A stretch of DNA of 64,000 nt from positions 1,302,001-1,366,000 of the forward strand of contig CP121321.1 of assembly GCA_043585095.1 (NCBI GenBank). The letters run 5' to 3'. Numbering within the stretch: position 1 is the first letter of the stretch; each line of letters starts with the position of its first letter. Made by a program: the position numbers and the translations under genes. The stretch comes from JANQIO01 sp043585095. Lineage in GTDB: Bacteria > Pseudomonadota > Gammaproteobacteria > Pseudomonadales > Halieaceae. Below, piece by piece: positions 54,439 through 62,800 of this stretch. The notes below the pieces were generated by a model. The model saw nothing but the letters and a program-made list of their open reading frames with translations, searched no databases and had not been told where the DNA came from.

Positions 54439-55196
54439 TGCAGGCGCTGCTGCCGCTAAAGGATCTGGTGCGGGCCAAAACCCGATTAGCTGGAATCCTG
54501 GCGCCCTTTGAGAGAAGGGCGCTCGCACAGGCTATGGTTGAAGACGTGCTGTCAGTGTTGTCAGAGCATCCGGCTTTGGACGGAACGCTGTTGTTGTCGG
54601 ACGATTCCGGTGCGGACTTGCTGGCCAGAAAATACGGCGTGGATGTGCTGGTTGAGTCTTCGCTACCGGTATCCGGTTTAAACAATGTGGTCAGCGCGGG
54701 TTGTAAGGTGCTTCACGATCGCGGTACCGAGAACATCATGATAGTGCATAGTGACCTGCCGCAAATCAACCATGCTGCGCTCACCACGCTCTTTGAGGCC
54801 TACGAAAAAAGCGATCGGATGCCCTTGATTAGCCCGGATCGACGTGGAGAGGGCACCAATATCCTGCTAACTCCGAGCAGCGCTTTGCCTGATTTTCGCT
54901 ATGGTCCGAACAGCTGTCATTTACACAGTGCCGCGTTCGCCGAAATGGGGAGGCCCGCCACGCTGATAGCGTTGCAGGCGACGGGTTTGGACGTGGATTT
55001 CCCAGATGACCTGCTGGACTTGTGGCGCAGCGGTCGGGCCGGGGCACATACGCTGGCATTTCTGCAGAGCGACCGCATTGCGCAGCGGCTCGCATTGCTG
55101 GACCAGGCTACAGCGAGCGCCGACCAAGGGTCAGCGCAGAACCTAAACATAGAACAGTCCGAAGCGGACGATTTTGGCCATCGAGGTGATGTATGA
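54435..55196 (+). CDS. cofC: 2-phospho-L-lactate (or PEP/3PG) guanylyltransferase CofC
   Basis: A 253-residue nucleotidyltransferase with LPLKDLVRAKTRLAG, MIVHSDLPQIN, SPDRRGEGTNILLTPSSA and FRYGPNSCHLH. It activates the three-carbon acid for CofD. Members of the family use phospholactate, PEP or 3-phosphoglycerate, and the sequence alone does not settle which. It overlaps cofD and fbiC by 4 bp each. Confidence 0.92.
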   Translation: MMQALLPLKDLVRAKTRLAGILAPFERRALAQAMVEDVLSVLSEHPALDGTLLLSDDSGADLLARKYGVDVLVESSLPVSGLNNVVSAGCKVLHDRGTENIMIVHSDLPQINHAALTTLFEAYEKSDRMPLISPDRRGEGTNILLTPSSALPDFRYGPNSCHLHSAAFAEMGRPATLIALQATGLDVDFPDDLLDLWRSGRAGAHTLAFLQSDRIAQRLALLDQATASADQGSAQNLNIEQSEADDFGHRGDV

Positions 55197-57676
55197 CTGG
55201 CTTTGAAGACCTCCAGACAGAAGCACTGCTGGAAGCGTTACGAGATCGTCAGCCCGATCATGATCAAGCACTGGCCTTAAGCCGCATTGAAGATACTGCA
55301 CGGCTTGCAGAGTTGGCTGCGGACCTTCGCGATCAAGGCCACGGCGCGACGGTCACATATTCGCCCAAGGTCTTTATCCCGCTGACACATTTGTGCCGGG
55401 ACGTCTGTCACTACTGCACCTTTGCACAGACGCCGCGGCATATTCCCCAGGCCTATCTGCCAGTCGATGAAGTGCTGGATCAGGTCAAGCAAGCGGAAGC
55501 GCTGGGTTGCAAGGAGGCCCTGTTCACCCTGGGCGAGCGCCCGGAGCTGCGCTACAAAGCGGCGCGTGTCGCTCTGGAGTCCATGGGCTTTGAATCCACC
55601 CTTGCTTACCTGACACACGTAGCCGGTCGGGTGGTTGAAGAGACCGGCGTGCTCCCGCACATCAATGCAGGCTGTATGGATGACGAAGAGATGCTCGCAC
55701 TGCGTGCTGTCTCGGCAAGCATGGGCATCATGTTGGAGTCGTCCTCCCCGCGCTTATCAGAGAAGGGCATGCCGCACTATGGTTCACCGGATAAAGAGCC
55801 AGCCAGACGGTTGGACACCATTGAGCGAGCAGGCCGTCTCAGGGTGCCATTCACATCGGGCATTCTGATTGGTATTGGCGAAACGCGGCGCGAGCGGGTG
55901 GAGTCGCTATTAGCCCTGCGTGATCTGCACGACCGGCACGGACACCTGCAGGAAGTTATTATCCAGAACTTCCGTGCCAAGGCCGGCACCAAGATGTCTT
56001 CCGCACCTGAGCCTGATCTTAACGAGCTTTTGTGGACTATTGCGGTGGCCAGGCTGGTGTTTGGCCCGCAGATGAACATACAGGCACCGCCGAATTTAAG
56101 CCCGGGGGTTCTGCCGCAGATCGTCGCCGCGGGCATAAACGATTGGGGCGGCGTTTCGCCCTTAACACCTGATTACGTTAACCCTGAAGCCCCTTGGCCG
56201 CATTTGGAGCAGCTTGCTGCGGAGACCGCCCGTGCCGGGAAGATTCTCGAGCAGCGACTGACGATCTATCCGGCGTACCTATTCGAAGCTGAGCAGTGGT
56301 TAGCTCCCGCGCTTCGGGAGCCCGTGCTCCAGTTGGTTGACGCCGAGGGCTTTGGGCGCAGCGATGATTGGAGTCCTGGCCGCGATATGGCGCCACCCAA
56401 AAGCGTGCTGGAAACCTTGAGAAAGACTGTCGAGCGGTGCGAAATTGATCGCACCTTGCTCGATATCGTTGATCGCTGTCGAGACGGTGGCGCGCTGTCG
56501 GAAGCGGACGTTGAGCGCTTGTTCAAGGCACGGGGCCCAGAGCTCGCCTTTGTCTGCAATGAGGCCGATCAGCTTCGTCAGGCGCTACACGGCGAGCATG
56601 TGTCCTATGCGGTTAATCGAAATATCAACTACACCAATATCTGCTATTTCAAATGCCAGTTCTGTGCTTTCTCAAAGGGCAAGCTGAGTGAAAATTTACG
56701 AGGTCGCCCCTACGACCTTGACGACACAGAGATCGCCAGGCGAAGCCAGGAGGCCTGGGAGCGCGGCGCGACAGAAGTATGCATGCAGGGCGGCATCCAC
56801 CCCGAGTACACCGGGCAGACCTATCTGGACATCCTGGCAACGGTGCGCGAAGCGGCGCCAGAGATGCACATCCATGCCTTTTCACCTCTCGAGGTTTGGC
56901 AGGGCGCAGAAACCCTCGGCATGTCATTGGTCGATTATCTCTCGGAACTTAAAGCGTCGGGGCTGGGCACATTGCCAGGTACCGCGGCAGAGATACTGGA
57001 TGATGACGTTCGAGCCGTAATCTGCCCGGATAAAATCAACACCGAACAGTGGCTTGAAGTCATGGAAACGGCCCACGGGCTAGGCTTCCGAACCACGGCT
57101 ACCATCATGTATGGGCATGTAGAACGACCTCATCACTGGGCGCGGCATCTGTTGCGCCTGCGTGAGCTACAGCAGCGCACCGGTGGCTTTACCGAGTTCG
57201 TGCCCTTGCCCTTCGTTCATATGGAAGCCCCTATGTACCTGAAGGGAAGGGCGCGGCGCGGGCCGACCTTCCGTGAGGCGCTGCTAATGCATGCCGTATC
57301 TCGCCTGACGCTGCACCCCTATATCAAAAATATACAGGCGTCGTGGGTTAAAATGGGTGACACTGGTGTGGCCGCGTGTTTGCGTGCTGGCTGCAATGAT
57401 CTGGGTGGCACGCTGATGAACGAAACCATCACTCGCGCTGCAGGTGCCAGCCACGGCCAAGAGTGGACCGCAGCAGATATAGAGTCCTTTATCAGCAGTT
57501 TGGGCCGGCAGCCGTGGCTGCGCAACACGGTGTATCAACCCGCTGATCCAGAACGGAGATTGACTGCATTGAGCGCCAAGCCCACAGCGCCTATTGTCAA
57601 TACACCTGCGCGTCGCTACGAGCGCAGCAAACGGCCATTGGTCAAAAACTCGGTGTTAGCGACCGACAGTGAATGA
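55193..57676 (+). CDS. fbiC: Fo (7,8-didemethyl-8-hydroxy-5-deazariboflavin) synthase, CofG-CofH fusion
   Basis: An 827-residue fusion of two radical SAM domains that build the deazaflavin chromophore Fo from a flavin precursor and tyrosine. The CofG half has Cys68, Cys72, Cys75 (LCRDVCHYCTFAQ). The CofH half has Cys484, Cys488, Cys491 (ICYFKCQFCAFSK) plus MQGGIHPEYTGQTYLDI. The fused form is typical of actinobacteria and F420-bearing proteobacteria; archaea use separate proteins. It overlaps ung by 4 bp. Confidence 0.95.
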   Translation: MTGFEDLQTEALLEALRDRQPDHDQALALSRIEDTARLAELAADLRDQGHGATVTYSPKVFIPLTHLCRDVCHYCTFAQTPRHIPQAYLPVDEVLDQVKQAEALGCKEALFTLGERPELRYKAARVALESMGFESTLAYLTHVAGRVVEETGVLPHINAGCMDDEEMLALRAVSASMGIMLESSSPRLSEKGMPHYGSPDKEPARRLDTIERAGRLRVPFTSGILIGIGETRRERVESLLALRDLHDRHGHLQEVIIQNFRAKAGTKMSSAPEPDLNELLWTIAVARLVFGPQMNIQAPPNLSPGVLPQIVAAGINDWGGVSPLTPDYVNPEAPWPHLEQLAAETARAGKILEQRLTIYPAYLFEAEQWLAPALREPVLQLVDAEGFGRSDDWSPGRDMAPPKSVLETLRKTVERCEIDRTLLDIVDRCRDGGALSEADVERLFKARGPELAFVCNEADQLRQALHGEHVSYAVNRNINYTNICYFKCQFCAFSKGKLSENLRGRPYDLDDTEIARRSQEAWERGATEVCMQGGIHPEYTGQTYLDILATVREAAPEMHIHAFSPLEVWQGAETLGMSLVDYLSELKASGLGTLPGTAAEILDDDVRAVICPDKINTEQWLEVMETAHGLGFRTTATIMYGHVERPHHWARHLLRLRELQQRTGGFTEFVPLPFVHMEAPMYLKGRARRGPTFREALLMHAVSRLTLHPYIKNIQASWVKMGDTGVAACLRAGCNDLGGTLMNETITRAAGASHGQEWTAADIESFISSLGRQPWLRNTVYQPADPERRLTALSAKPTAPIVNTPARRYERSKRPLVKNSVLATDSE

Positions 57677-58392
57677 GCGAAGCAAGCTCCGCTCACATCG
57701 ATCTTGAGCCAGGCTGGCTTGCCCAGCTACAGGACGAGTTCGATAAACCCTACATGCAGACATTGAAGGCGTTTCTTCGCGAACAGAAACGCAGTGGCAA
57801 GACCGTTTATCCGCCCGGCAAGGAAATGTTTGCCGCCTTTAATGCGACCCCCTTTTCGTCGGTTCGGGTGGTCATCCTGGGGCAGGATCCCTATCACGGT
57901 CCGGGCCAGGCGCACGGTCTGTGCTTCTCCGTTCGGCCACATGTGGCGGTGCCGCCCTCCTTGGGCAATATCTATCGTGAGCTGCAGGATGATCTGGGTA
58001 TAGCGCCTGTTTCACATGGCTGTCTTTTACCCTGGGCCAGGCAGGGCGTGTTACTGCTCAATAGCGTGCTGAGTGTGGAACATGGACAGGCGGCATCCCA
58101 TCAGGGGCAGGGCTGGGAAGACTTTACCGATGCGGTGATCAAGGCGATTAACGGCCGCTGTGAGAACGTCGTGTTTCTGCTCTGGGGCGCTTATGCACAG
58201 CGCAAAGGTGCCGCCATCGATAGCAGCCGTCATTGCATTTTGAAGGCACCGCATCCGTCACCCTTAAGCGCTCATCGCGGCTTCATGGGCTGCGGCCACT
58301 TCAGCGAGGCTAATGCGTACCTTCAGTCCGCGGGTCTAGCGCCGATCGACTGGCAGTTACCTGCCGACGGCGACAGAGCGTGGTCTACCTGA
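57673..58392 (+). CDS. ung: uracil-DNA glycosylase, family 1
   Basis: A 239-residue UNG. It has the catalytic water-activating Asp in VVILGQDPYHGPGQAHGLCFSV, the uracil-binding VFLLWGAYAQ and the DNA-intercalating HPSPLSAHRGFMGCGHFS with the catalytic His. It removes uracil from DNA. It overlaps fbiC (ATGA), so it appears to be the last gene of the F420 transcript although its function is separate. Confidence 0.97.
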   Translation: MSEASSAHIDLEPGWLAQLQDEFDKPYMQTLKAFLREQKRSGKTVYPPGKEMFAAFNATPFSSVRVVILGQDPYHGPGQAHGLCFSVRPHVAVPPSLGNIYRELQDDLGIAPVSHGCLLPWARQGVLLLNSVLSVEHGQAASHQGQGWEDFTDAVIKAINGRCENVVFLLWGAYAQRKGAAIDSSRHCILKAPHPSPLSAHRGFMGCGHFSEANAYLQSAGLAPIDWQLPADGDRAWST

Positions 58393-58457
58393 AGCGTCGT
58401 TTGGGGTTTTATGAGTTGCATCGAATGGCGCGGGCGCCGGCGACTTTTTCCGTCAAT

Positions 58458-59375
58458 TTATTCCGAGAGCGCGTAGGGCAGCTCCATAAATTGCAGTGGC
58501 GTTTGGCCAGCTTCAAGCCTGGCGCTAAGTTCGGGCGCATCGCGAGTCGCGCTCACCAACAACCAATACACGTCATCTTCTTTGGCCACACTGACAATAT
58601 GTCCGATCGCTTGTTCAGTGTCGTCCTTGAAGAGCGGATCGCCAGGGGAGGGCGCATTGGTTATCGCATCAGCAGGTAATGAAGCGAGCTGCATTGGGCG
58701 CTTCACCTTGCCCCGATAGTGCATTCTCGCCACCACTTCCTGGCCGGTGTAGCAGCCTTTGGTAAAACTGATGTGGCCGGTATGCTGAAAGTTGAGCATT
58801 TGCGGCAAAAAGAGGTCGCGAGTTTCAGTGCGTACGTGGCCGAGGCCGGCTTTGATCTCTGCCAATGACCAGGCACTTTGGTCAGCCCTGTGCGCATCTA
58901 CCATGGCGGCTTCAAAGTCGCTTACAGCGGAGGTCTCCAACAGAATATCGTAAGCACCGGGGACCGATGATCTGCATACCCAAGCGCTATGGCACTGCCA
59001 GCCGCTGACGCTCTCGTCATCTGGCGCCTGGACCAGTTGGGCAGCTTCCTCGCCCCACAAAGCAAACTGTTGGTAGGTGTCGCTGGCGTCCTCCAGAGTT
59101 GCTTTGGAGAAAATAATGTACCGCGATAGGCCTTCCAGAGTGGCAGGCACCACCGACTGATGCAGGCATAGCACCAGCCGGTCTTCTGCGAGCTGCCAGA
59201 GACGGAAATCGCTCAACATGCGACCCTGAGGGTTACACACGGCACCGGGTGTGCTGTCGCCATTGCTCAAGGCTTCCACGTCGCATGTGGCCTGCCCCTG
59301 CAAAAACTTTCTGCCGTCTGGTCCCGCTAGTAAAAGCGCCCCGCGTTCATCTAATTTGGCTAAATAAGTACTCAC
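58458..59375 (-). CDS. ygfZ: folate-dependent iron-sulfur/tRNA-modification protein YgfZ
   Basis: A 305-residue GcvT-fold protein with FLQGQATCDV near the N-terminus and the signature KGCYTGQEVVARMHYRGK. YgfZ supports folate-dependent repair or assembly of certain iron-sulfur enzymes such as MiaB. The start is uncertain: GTG 59375 leaves room for promoters, while ATG 59429 would overlap the divergent sdhE start by two bases. Neither has a clear ribosome-binding site. Gene order ygfZ / sdhE / ygfX matches other gammaproteobacteria. Confidence 0.92.
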   Translation of the reverse strand: MSTYLAKLDERGALLLAGPDGRKFLQGQATCDVEALSNGDSTPGAVCNPQGRMLSDFRLWQLAEDRLVLCLHQSVVPATLEGLSRYIIFSKATLEDASDTYQQFALWGEEAAQLVQAPDDESVSGWQCHSAWVCRSSVPGAYDILLETSAVSDFEAAMVDAHRADQSAWSLAEIKAGLGHVRTETRDLFLPQMLNFQHTGHISFTKGCYTGQEVVARMHYRGKVKRPMQLASLPADAITNAPSPGDPLFKDDTEQAIGHIVSVAKEDDVYWLLVSATRDAPELSARLEAGQTPLQFMELPYALSE

Positions 59376-59427
59376 GGGGTCATGATAGGGGCTGCCACCG
59401 GTGATGTCAGCTCTATATACTGCGCGC

Positions 59428-59685
59428 ATGTCTGAAAATCAGGAATACAATCGTGTGTGCTGGGCCAGCCGCCGCGGCATGCTGGAGCTGGACCTCGTTC
59501 TCGAGCCCTTCGTTAAGCAGCGCTATCCTGAGCTGTCTGAGGACGATCAGCTTCGCTACCGGAATCTCCTGGAATGCGAGGACACTGAGCTGTTTGGCTG
59601 GTTTCTTGGCCGGCTAGTGCCTGAGGACCCGGAGCTCGCGTTTATTGTGAATGACATCCTGGCATTTGCCCGCCGTCAGCATTGA
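59428..59685 (+). CDS. sdhE: FAD assembly factor SdhE
   Basis: An 85-residue all-helical protein with the RGMLELD motif (RRGMLELDLVLEPF), which aids covalent FAD attachment to succinate dehydrogenase flavoprotein. ATG 59428 is used. It overlaps the following ygfX-like gene by 35 bp. Confidence 0.93.
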   Translation: MSENQEYNRVCWASRRGMLELDLVLEPFVKQRYPELSEDDQLRYRNLLECEDTELFGWFLGRLVPEDPELAFIVNDILAFARRQH

Positions 59686-60178
59686 CGGATGCAGCGCGCT
59701 GCGCGCGCGATTGACGCTGGGGGTGTTTGCTTTAGCTTTTTTCGCCGCACTGGCCGTTTTGCAGTTACTGCTGAAAGATCCTTTGTCAATCTACCACTCA
59801 GCCCACCTTGGCCTTCATGGTTCACTGTGTTTTTGCCTGGTGATGGCACTTTTTGTAGATTATCGCCGGCAAAAGAACTCGCTGCAGGAGACGTATTTCC
59901 GTTATGACGGAGAACATTGGTGGGTGCTTTTCGAGCGCGAGTCGTGGCTGCCAGATGAAGGCAGTTCACCCGCCGATTGGCCAGCCCAGTCCCTGGATGT
60001 GACGGGGCCGGCCTACGCTGGCCCTTTGTTTATTTGCTTTCAATTGGCTTCCCCGCAGGCGGACTATCGTGTGTTAATGCTGCGCTGGCAGTGCTGCAAG
60101 GAGCGCTGGCGACGCTTGTCTTTGGTGGCACGGAACGCTTCCCTGGTTGAGTTGGGGGGCTCTCTACAAGACCGCTGA
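59651..60178 (+). CDS. YgfX-like membrane protein
   Basis: A 175-residue protein with two adjacent membrane helices (about 21-40 and 50-68), then a soluble region with paired Trp (EHWWVLFERESWLPD). Low overall similarity, but the position directly after sdhE with overlapping frames is that of YgfX/CptA. In E. coli that protein works with SdhE or as a toxin-like partner; the role here is inferred. The last residues GSLQDR and the TGA stop are coded by repeat array B. Confidence 0.75.
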   Translation: MTSWHLPAVSIDGCSALRARLTLGVFALAFFAALAVLQLLLKDPLSIYHSAHLGLHGSLCFCLVMALFVDYRRQKNSLQETYFRYDGEHWWVLFERESWLPDEGSSPADWPAQSLDVTGPAYAGPLFICFQLASPQADYRVLMLRWQCCKERWRRLSLVARNASLVELGGSLQDR

Positions 60179-60327
60179 GGGCTCTCTACAAGACCGCTGA
60201 GGGTTCTTTTATAAGGCCGCTGAGTGCTCTTTATAGGACCGCTGAGGGCTCTTTATAGGACCGCTGAGGGCTCTTTTATAAGGCCGCTGAGGGCTCTTTA
60301 TAAGATCGCTGAGGGCTCCTTTTATAA
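60155..60327. repeat. 22-24-nt tandem repeat array B (about 7.5 units)
   Basis: A partial unit from 60155 is followed by units starting at 60170, 60192, 60215, 60237, 60259, 60282 and 60304. The core is CCGCTGAGGGCTC with the tail TTTATAA or TTTATAG (first full unit TCTACAA). It fills the space between the convergent ygfX-like gene and nadB, and both stop codons lie in repeat units (TGA at 60176-60178; TAA of nadB at 60322-60324). It differs from array A mainly at two core positions, C to G and G to C. Confidence 0.95.
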
Positions 60328-61920
60328 GCTCGTTGGGGTATCTCGGGTCTCTGGGACGAGTATAGTGTCCTGCGGGGCGGCGCCCAGCTCCGGGTAATCC
60401 AGCGTATAGTGCAGGCCTCGGCTCTCTCGGCGTTCTATTGCGCAGCGGATCATCAGTTCCGCTACGGTGGCGAGGTTGCGCAGTTCCAGAAGGTCATTGC
60501 TTACCTTGTAGTTACTGTAGTACTCCACGATTTCTTCACGCAGCAGATATACCCGGCGCAGTGCGCGTTGCAAGCGTTTGTCTGTCCTGACGATACCGAC
60601 GTAGTCCCACATAAAGCGGCGCAACTCGTCCCAGTTGTGGGATATCACGACGTCTTCGTCAGAATCGGTGACCTGGCTTTCGTCCCAGTCCGCTGCTGCT
60701 GAGGGCGTTGGAATATCGCTCAATCGCTGACTAATATCCTCGGCGGCGGCGCCGGCGTAGACCAGGCACTCCAGCAGAGAGTTGCTAGCCATACGATTGG
60801 CGCCGTGCAGGCCGGTGCTCGTGGTTTCGCCTATAGCGTAAAGGTTGCTGATGTCAGTGTGGCCTTTCATATCCACGATGACTCCGCCGCAGGTGTAATG
60901 GGCGGCGGGGACAACAGGAATGGGCTCTCGCGTAATGTCGATACCGAAATCCAGGCAGCGCCTGTGTACGGTTGGAAAGTGACTTTGCAAAAATCGCGCT
61001 GGCTGGTGGCTGATATCCAGATACACGCAGTCACTGCCGGTGCGCTTCATCTCATGATCAATGGCGCGCGCCACGACATCACGGGGAGCGAGCTCACCCC
61101 GTTTATCAAATTTCTGCATGAATCGAGTCCCGTCGGGCAGCTTCAGCTGGGCACCTTCGCCGCGCAGGGCTTCGGTTACCAGGAAGGATTTCGCGCGAGG
61201 ATGGTATAGGCAGGTTGGGTGAAACTGGTTGAACTCTAAATTGGCCACGCGACAGCCCGCGCGCCATGCCATGGCAATGCCATCACCGCTGGCGCCATCC
61301 GGGTTGCTCGTGTAGAGATAGGCCTTGCTGGCGCCGCCTGTTGCCAACACAACGCAGCGCGCCTGAAACAAATCCACTTTCCCTGTTTTGTTGTCCATGG
61401 CGTAGGCGCCCTGACACCGTCCTTCGGCGGTGACCAGGTCGACGGCGACCCGGTCGGAAAAGATCTCTATGTTGCTCTGCGCCAGCGTTTTATCAACGAG
61501 TACGCTGGAGATGGCTTTGCCGGTGGCGTCCGCGGCGTGAATTACGCGTCGGTGGCTGTGGCCGCCTTCCATCGTGAGGTGGTATTCCGAATGCTTGGGA
61601 GTCTCTCGGCGATCGAATTCAACGCCTTGAGTGACCAGCCATTCGACGACATCAGCGCCCCGCGACACCACGAAACTCACCACTTCTTCATTGCAGAGGC
61701 CCATGCCCGCGGCCATGGTATCCGCGACATGTGATTCGATGGTGTCGTCATCATCGAGCACGGCGGCCATGCCACCCTGTGCCCAGTAGGTAGAACCCTG
61801 CGTGAGCCTGCCTTTGCTGAGCACGGCGACACGCGCACTCTCTGGCAGTCGCAGCGCCAGCGATAGACCGGCAGCGCCACTGCCGATAACGAGTACGTCA
61901 TGTTGGAAACGTTGGGGCAT
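60322..61920 (-). CDS. nadB: L-aspartate oxidase
   Basis: A 532-residue flavoenzyme that oxidises aspartate to iminoaspartate for NAD synthesis. It has the FAD site VLVIGSGAAGLSLALRL, TYWAQGGMAAVL, an EFNQFHPTCLY segment, HYTCGGVIVD and LHGANRMASNSLLECLVYG-like (here LVYAG). ATG 61920 matches the family start, and the frame to 61995 is not needed. It is divergent from rpoE, as in E. coli. Confidence 0.96.
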   Translation of the reverse strand: MPQRFQHDVLVIGSGAAGLSLALRLPESARVAVLSKGRLTQGSTYWAQGGMAAVLDDDDTIESHVADTMAAGMGLCNEEVVSFVVSRGADVVEWLVTQGVEFDRRETPKHSEYHLTMEGGHSHRRVIHAADATGKAISSVLVDKTLAQSNIEIFSDRVAVDLVTAEGRCQGAYAMDNKTGKVDLFQARCVVLATGGASKAYLYTSNPDGASGDGIAMAWRAGCRVANLEFNQFHPTCLYHPRAKSFLVTEALRGEGAQLKLPDGTRFMQKFDKRGELAPRDVVARAIDHEMKRTGSDCVYLDISHQPARFLQSHFPTVHRRCLDFGIDITREPIPVVPAAHYTCGGVIVDMKGHTDISNLYAIGETTSTGLHGANRMASNSLLECLVYAGAAAEDISQRLSDIPTPSAAADWDESQVTDSDEDVVISHNWDELRRFMWDYVGIVRTDKRLQRALRRVYLLREEIVEYYSNYKVSNDLLELRNLATVAELMIRCAIERRESRGLHYTLDYPELGAAPQDTILVPETRDTPTSL

Positions 61921-62033
61921 GAAACAAGAGCTCCTGGGTCTGTCTGGGTCGCCGAATTTCGTGTAATTTAGCGAAACAATACGCGATGTTCGCATCTGTT
62001 GTGTCGTTAATCATACGCAGCGATAAACGGAAC

Positions 62034-62061
62034 GGAACTTTTTGAATTTCCCTCGGTCGTA
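62034..62061 (+). promoter_or_regulatory. sigma-E-type promoter upstream of rpoE
   Basis: GGAACTT (62034-62040), a 16-bp spacer, then TCGTA (62057-62061) fits the sigma-E/AlgU pattern GGAACTT-N16-TCnnA. It lies 25 bp before the rpoE start, consistent with autoregulation. Confidence 0.75.
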
Positions 62062-62085
62062 GATGGCGGGAATAAGGGGGCAGGG

Positions 62086-62682
62086 TTGGCTGCGGCCGCA
62101 ACAGATCAGCAACTGGTAGAGCGGGTACAAGCGGGGGATAAACGCGCCTTCGACCTGCTCGTGCTCAAGTATCAGCCCAAAATATTGGGTCTTGTCTCGC
62201 GCTACGTGAAAGACAGTCACGAGGTGCAGGATGTCGCGCAGGAAGCGTTTATCAAAGCATACCGTGCCTTGCCACGGTTTCGCGGCGACAGTGCGTTTTA
62301 TACCTGGCTTTACCGGATTGCGATCAACACGGCGAAGAACCATCTCGTGTCGCGCGGTCGACGACCACCAGGCAGTGATGTGGAAATAGAGGATGCGGAA
62401 TATTACGACAGCGGCAGCGGCCTGCGTGATATGGAGAATCCTGAAAACCAGCTTTTCGGGGAGGAGCTAAAAGCAGTGGTAGACAATGCCATCAGTGAAT
62501 TGCCAGATGATTTGCGCGCCGCGGTAACTTTACGCGAATTCGATGGTCTGAGTTATGAGGACATCGCAGACATCATGGATTGTCCGGTAGGGACCGTGCG
62601 TTCAAGAATATTTCGGGCCCGTGAAGCGATTGATAAACGGGTGCAGGCGCAGCTCGATGGCGATGCTCTGCCTGCGGTCTGA
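62086..62682 (+). CDS. rpoE: envelope-stress sigma factor RpoE/AlgU
   Basis: A 198-residue ECF sigma factor. Region 2 has FDLLVLKYQPKILGLVSRYV and DVAQEAFIKAYRAL; region 4 has LPDDLRAAVTLREFDGLSYEDIA and GTVRSRIFRAREAI. It starts at TTG 62086 (TDQQLVERVQAGD follows, as in the family), behind an AGGGGGCAGG ribosome-binding site. rseA and rseB follow. Confidence 0.95.
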   Translation: MAAAATDQQLVERVQAGDKRAFDLLVLKYQPKILGLVSRYVKDSHEVQDVAQEAFIKAYRALPRFRGDSAFYTWLYRIAINTAKNHLVSRGRRPPGSDVEIEDAEYYDSGSGLRDMENPENQLFGEELKAVVDNAISELPDDLRAAVTLREFDGLSYEDIADIMDCPVGTVRSRIFRAREAIDKRVQAQLDGDALPAV

Positions 62683-62800
62683 TGAGGTTGGGTGCGCCCA
62701 AAAGGGCGGTTTTGCAACAGCGTGGCAGTAATTATTTTGAACATTCTGGACAGTAGTATCAGTTCTGAATAGTAGAACGGGACCGGGGAGGTCGAAGCAA

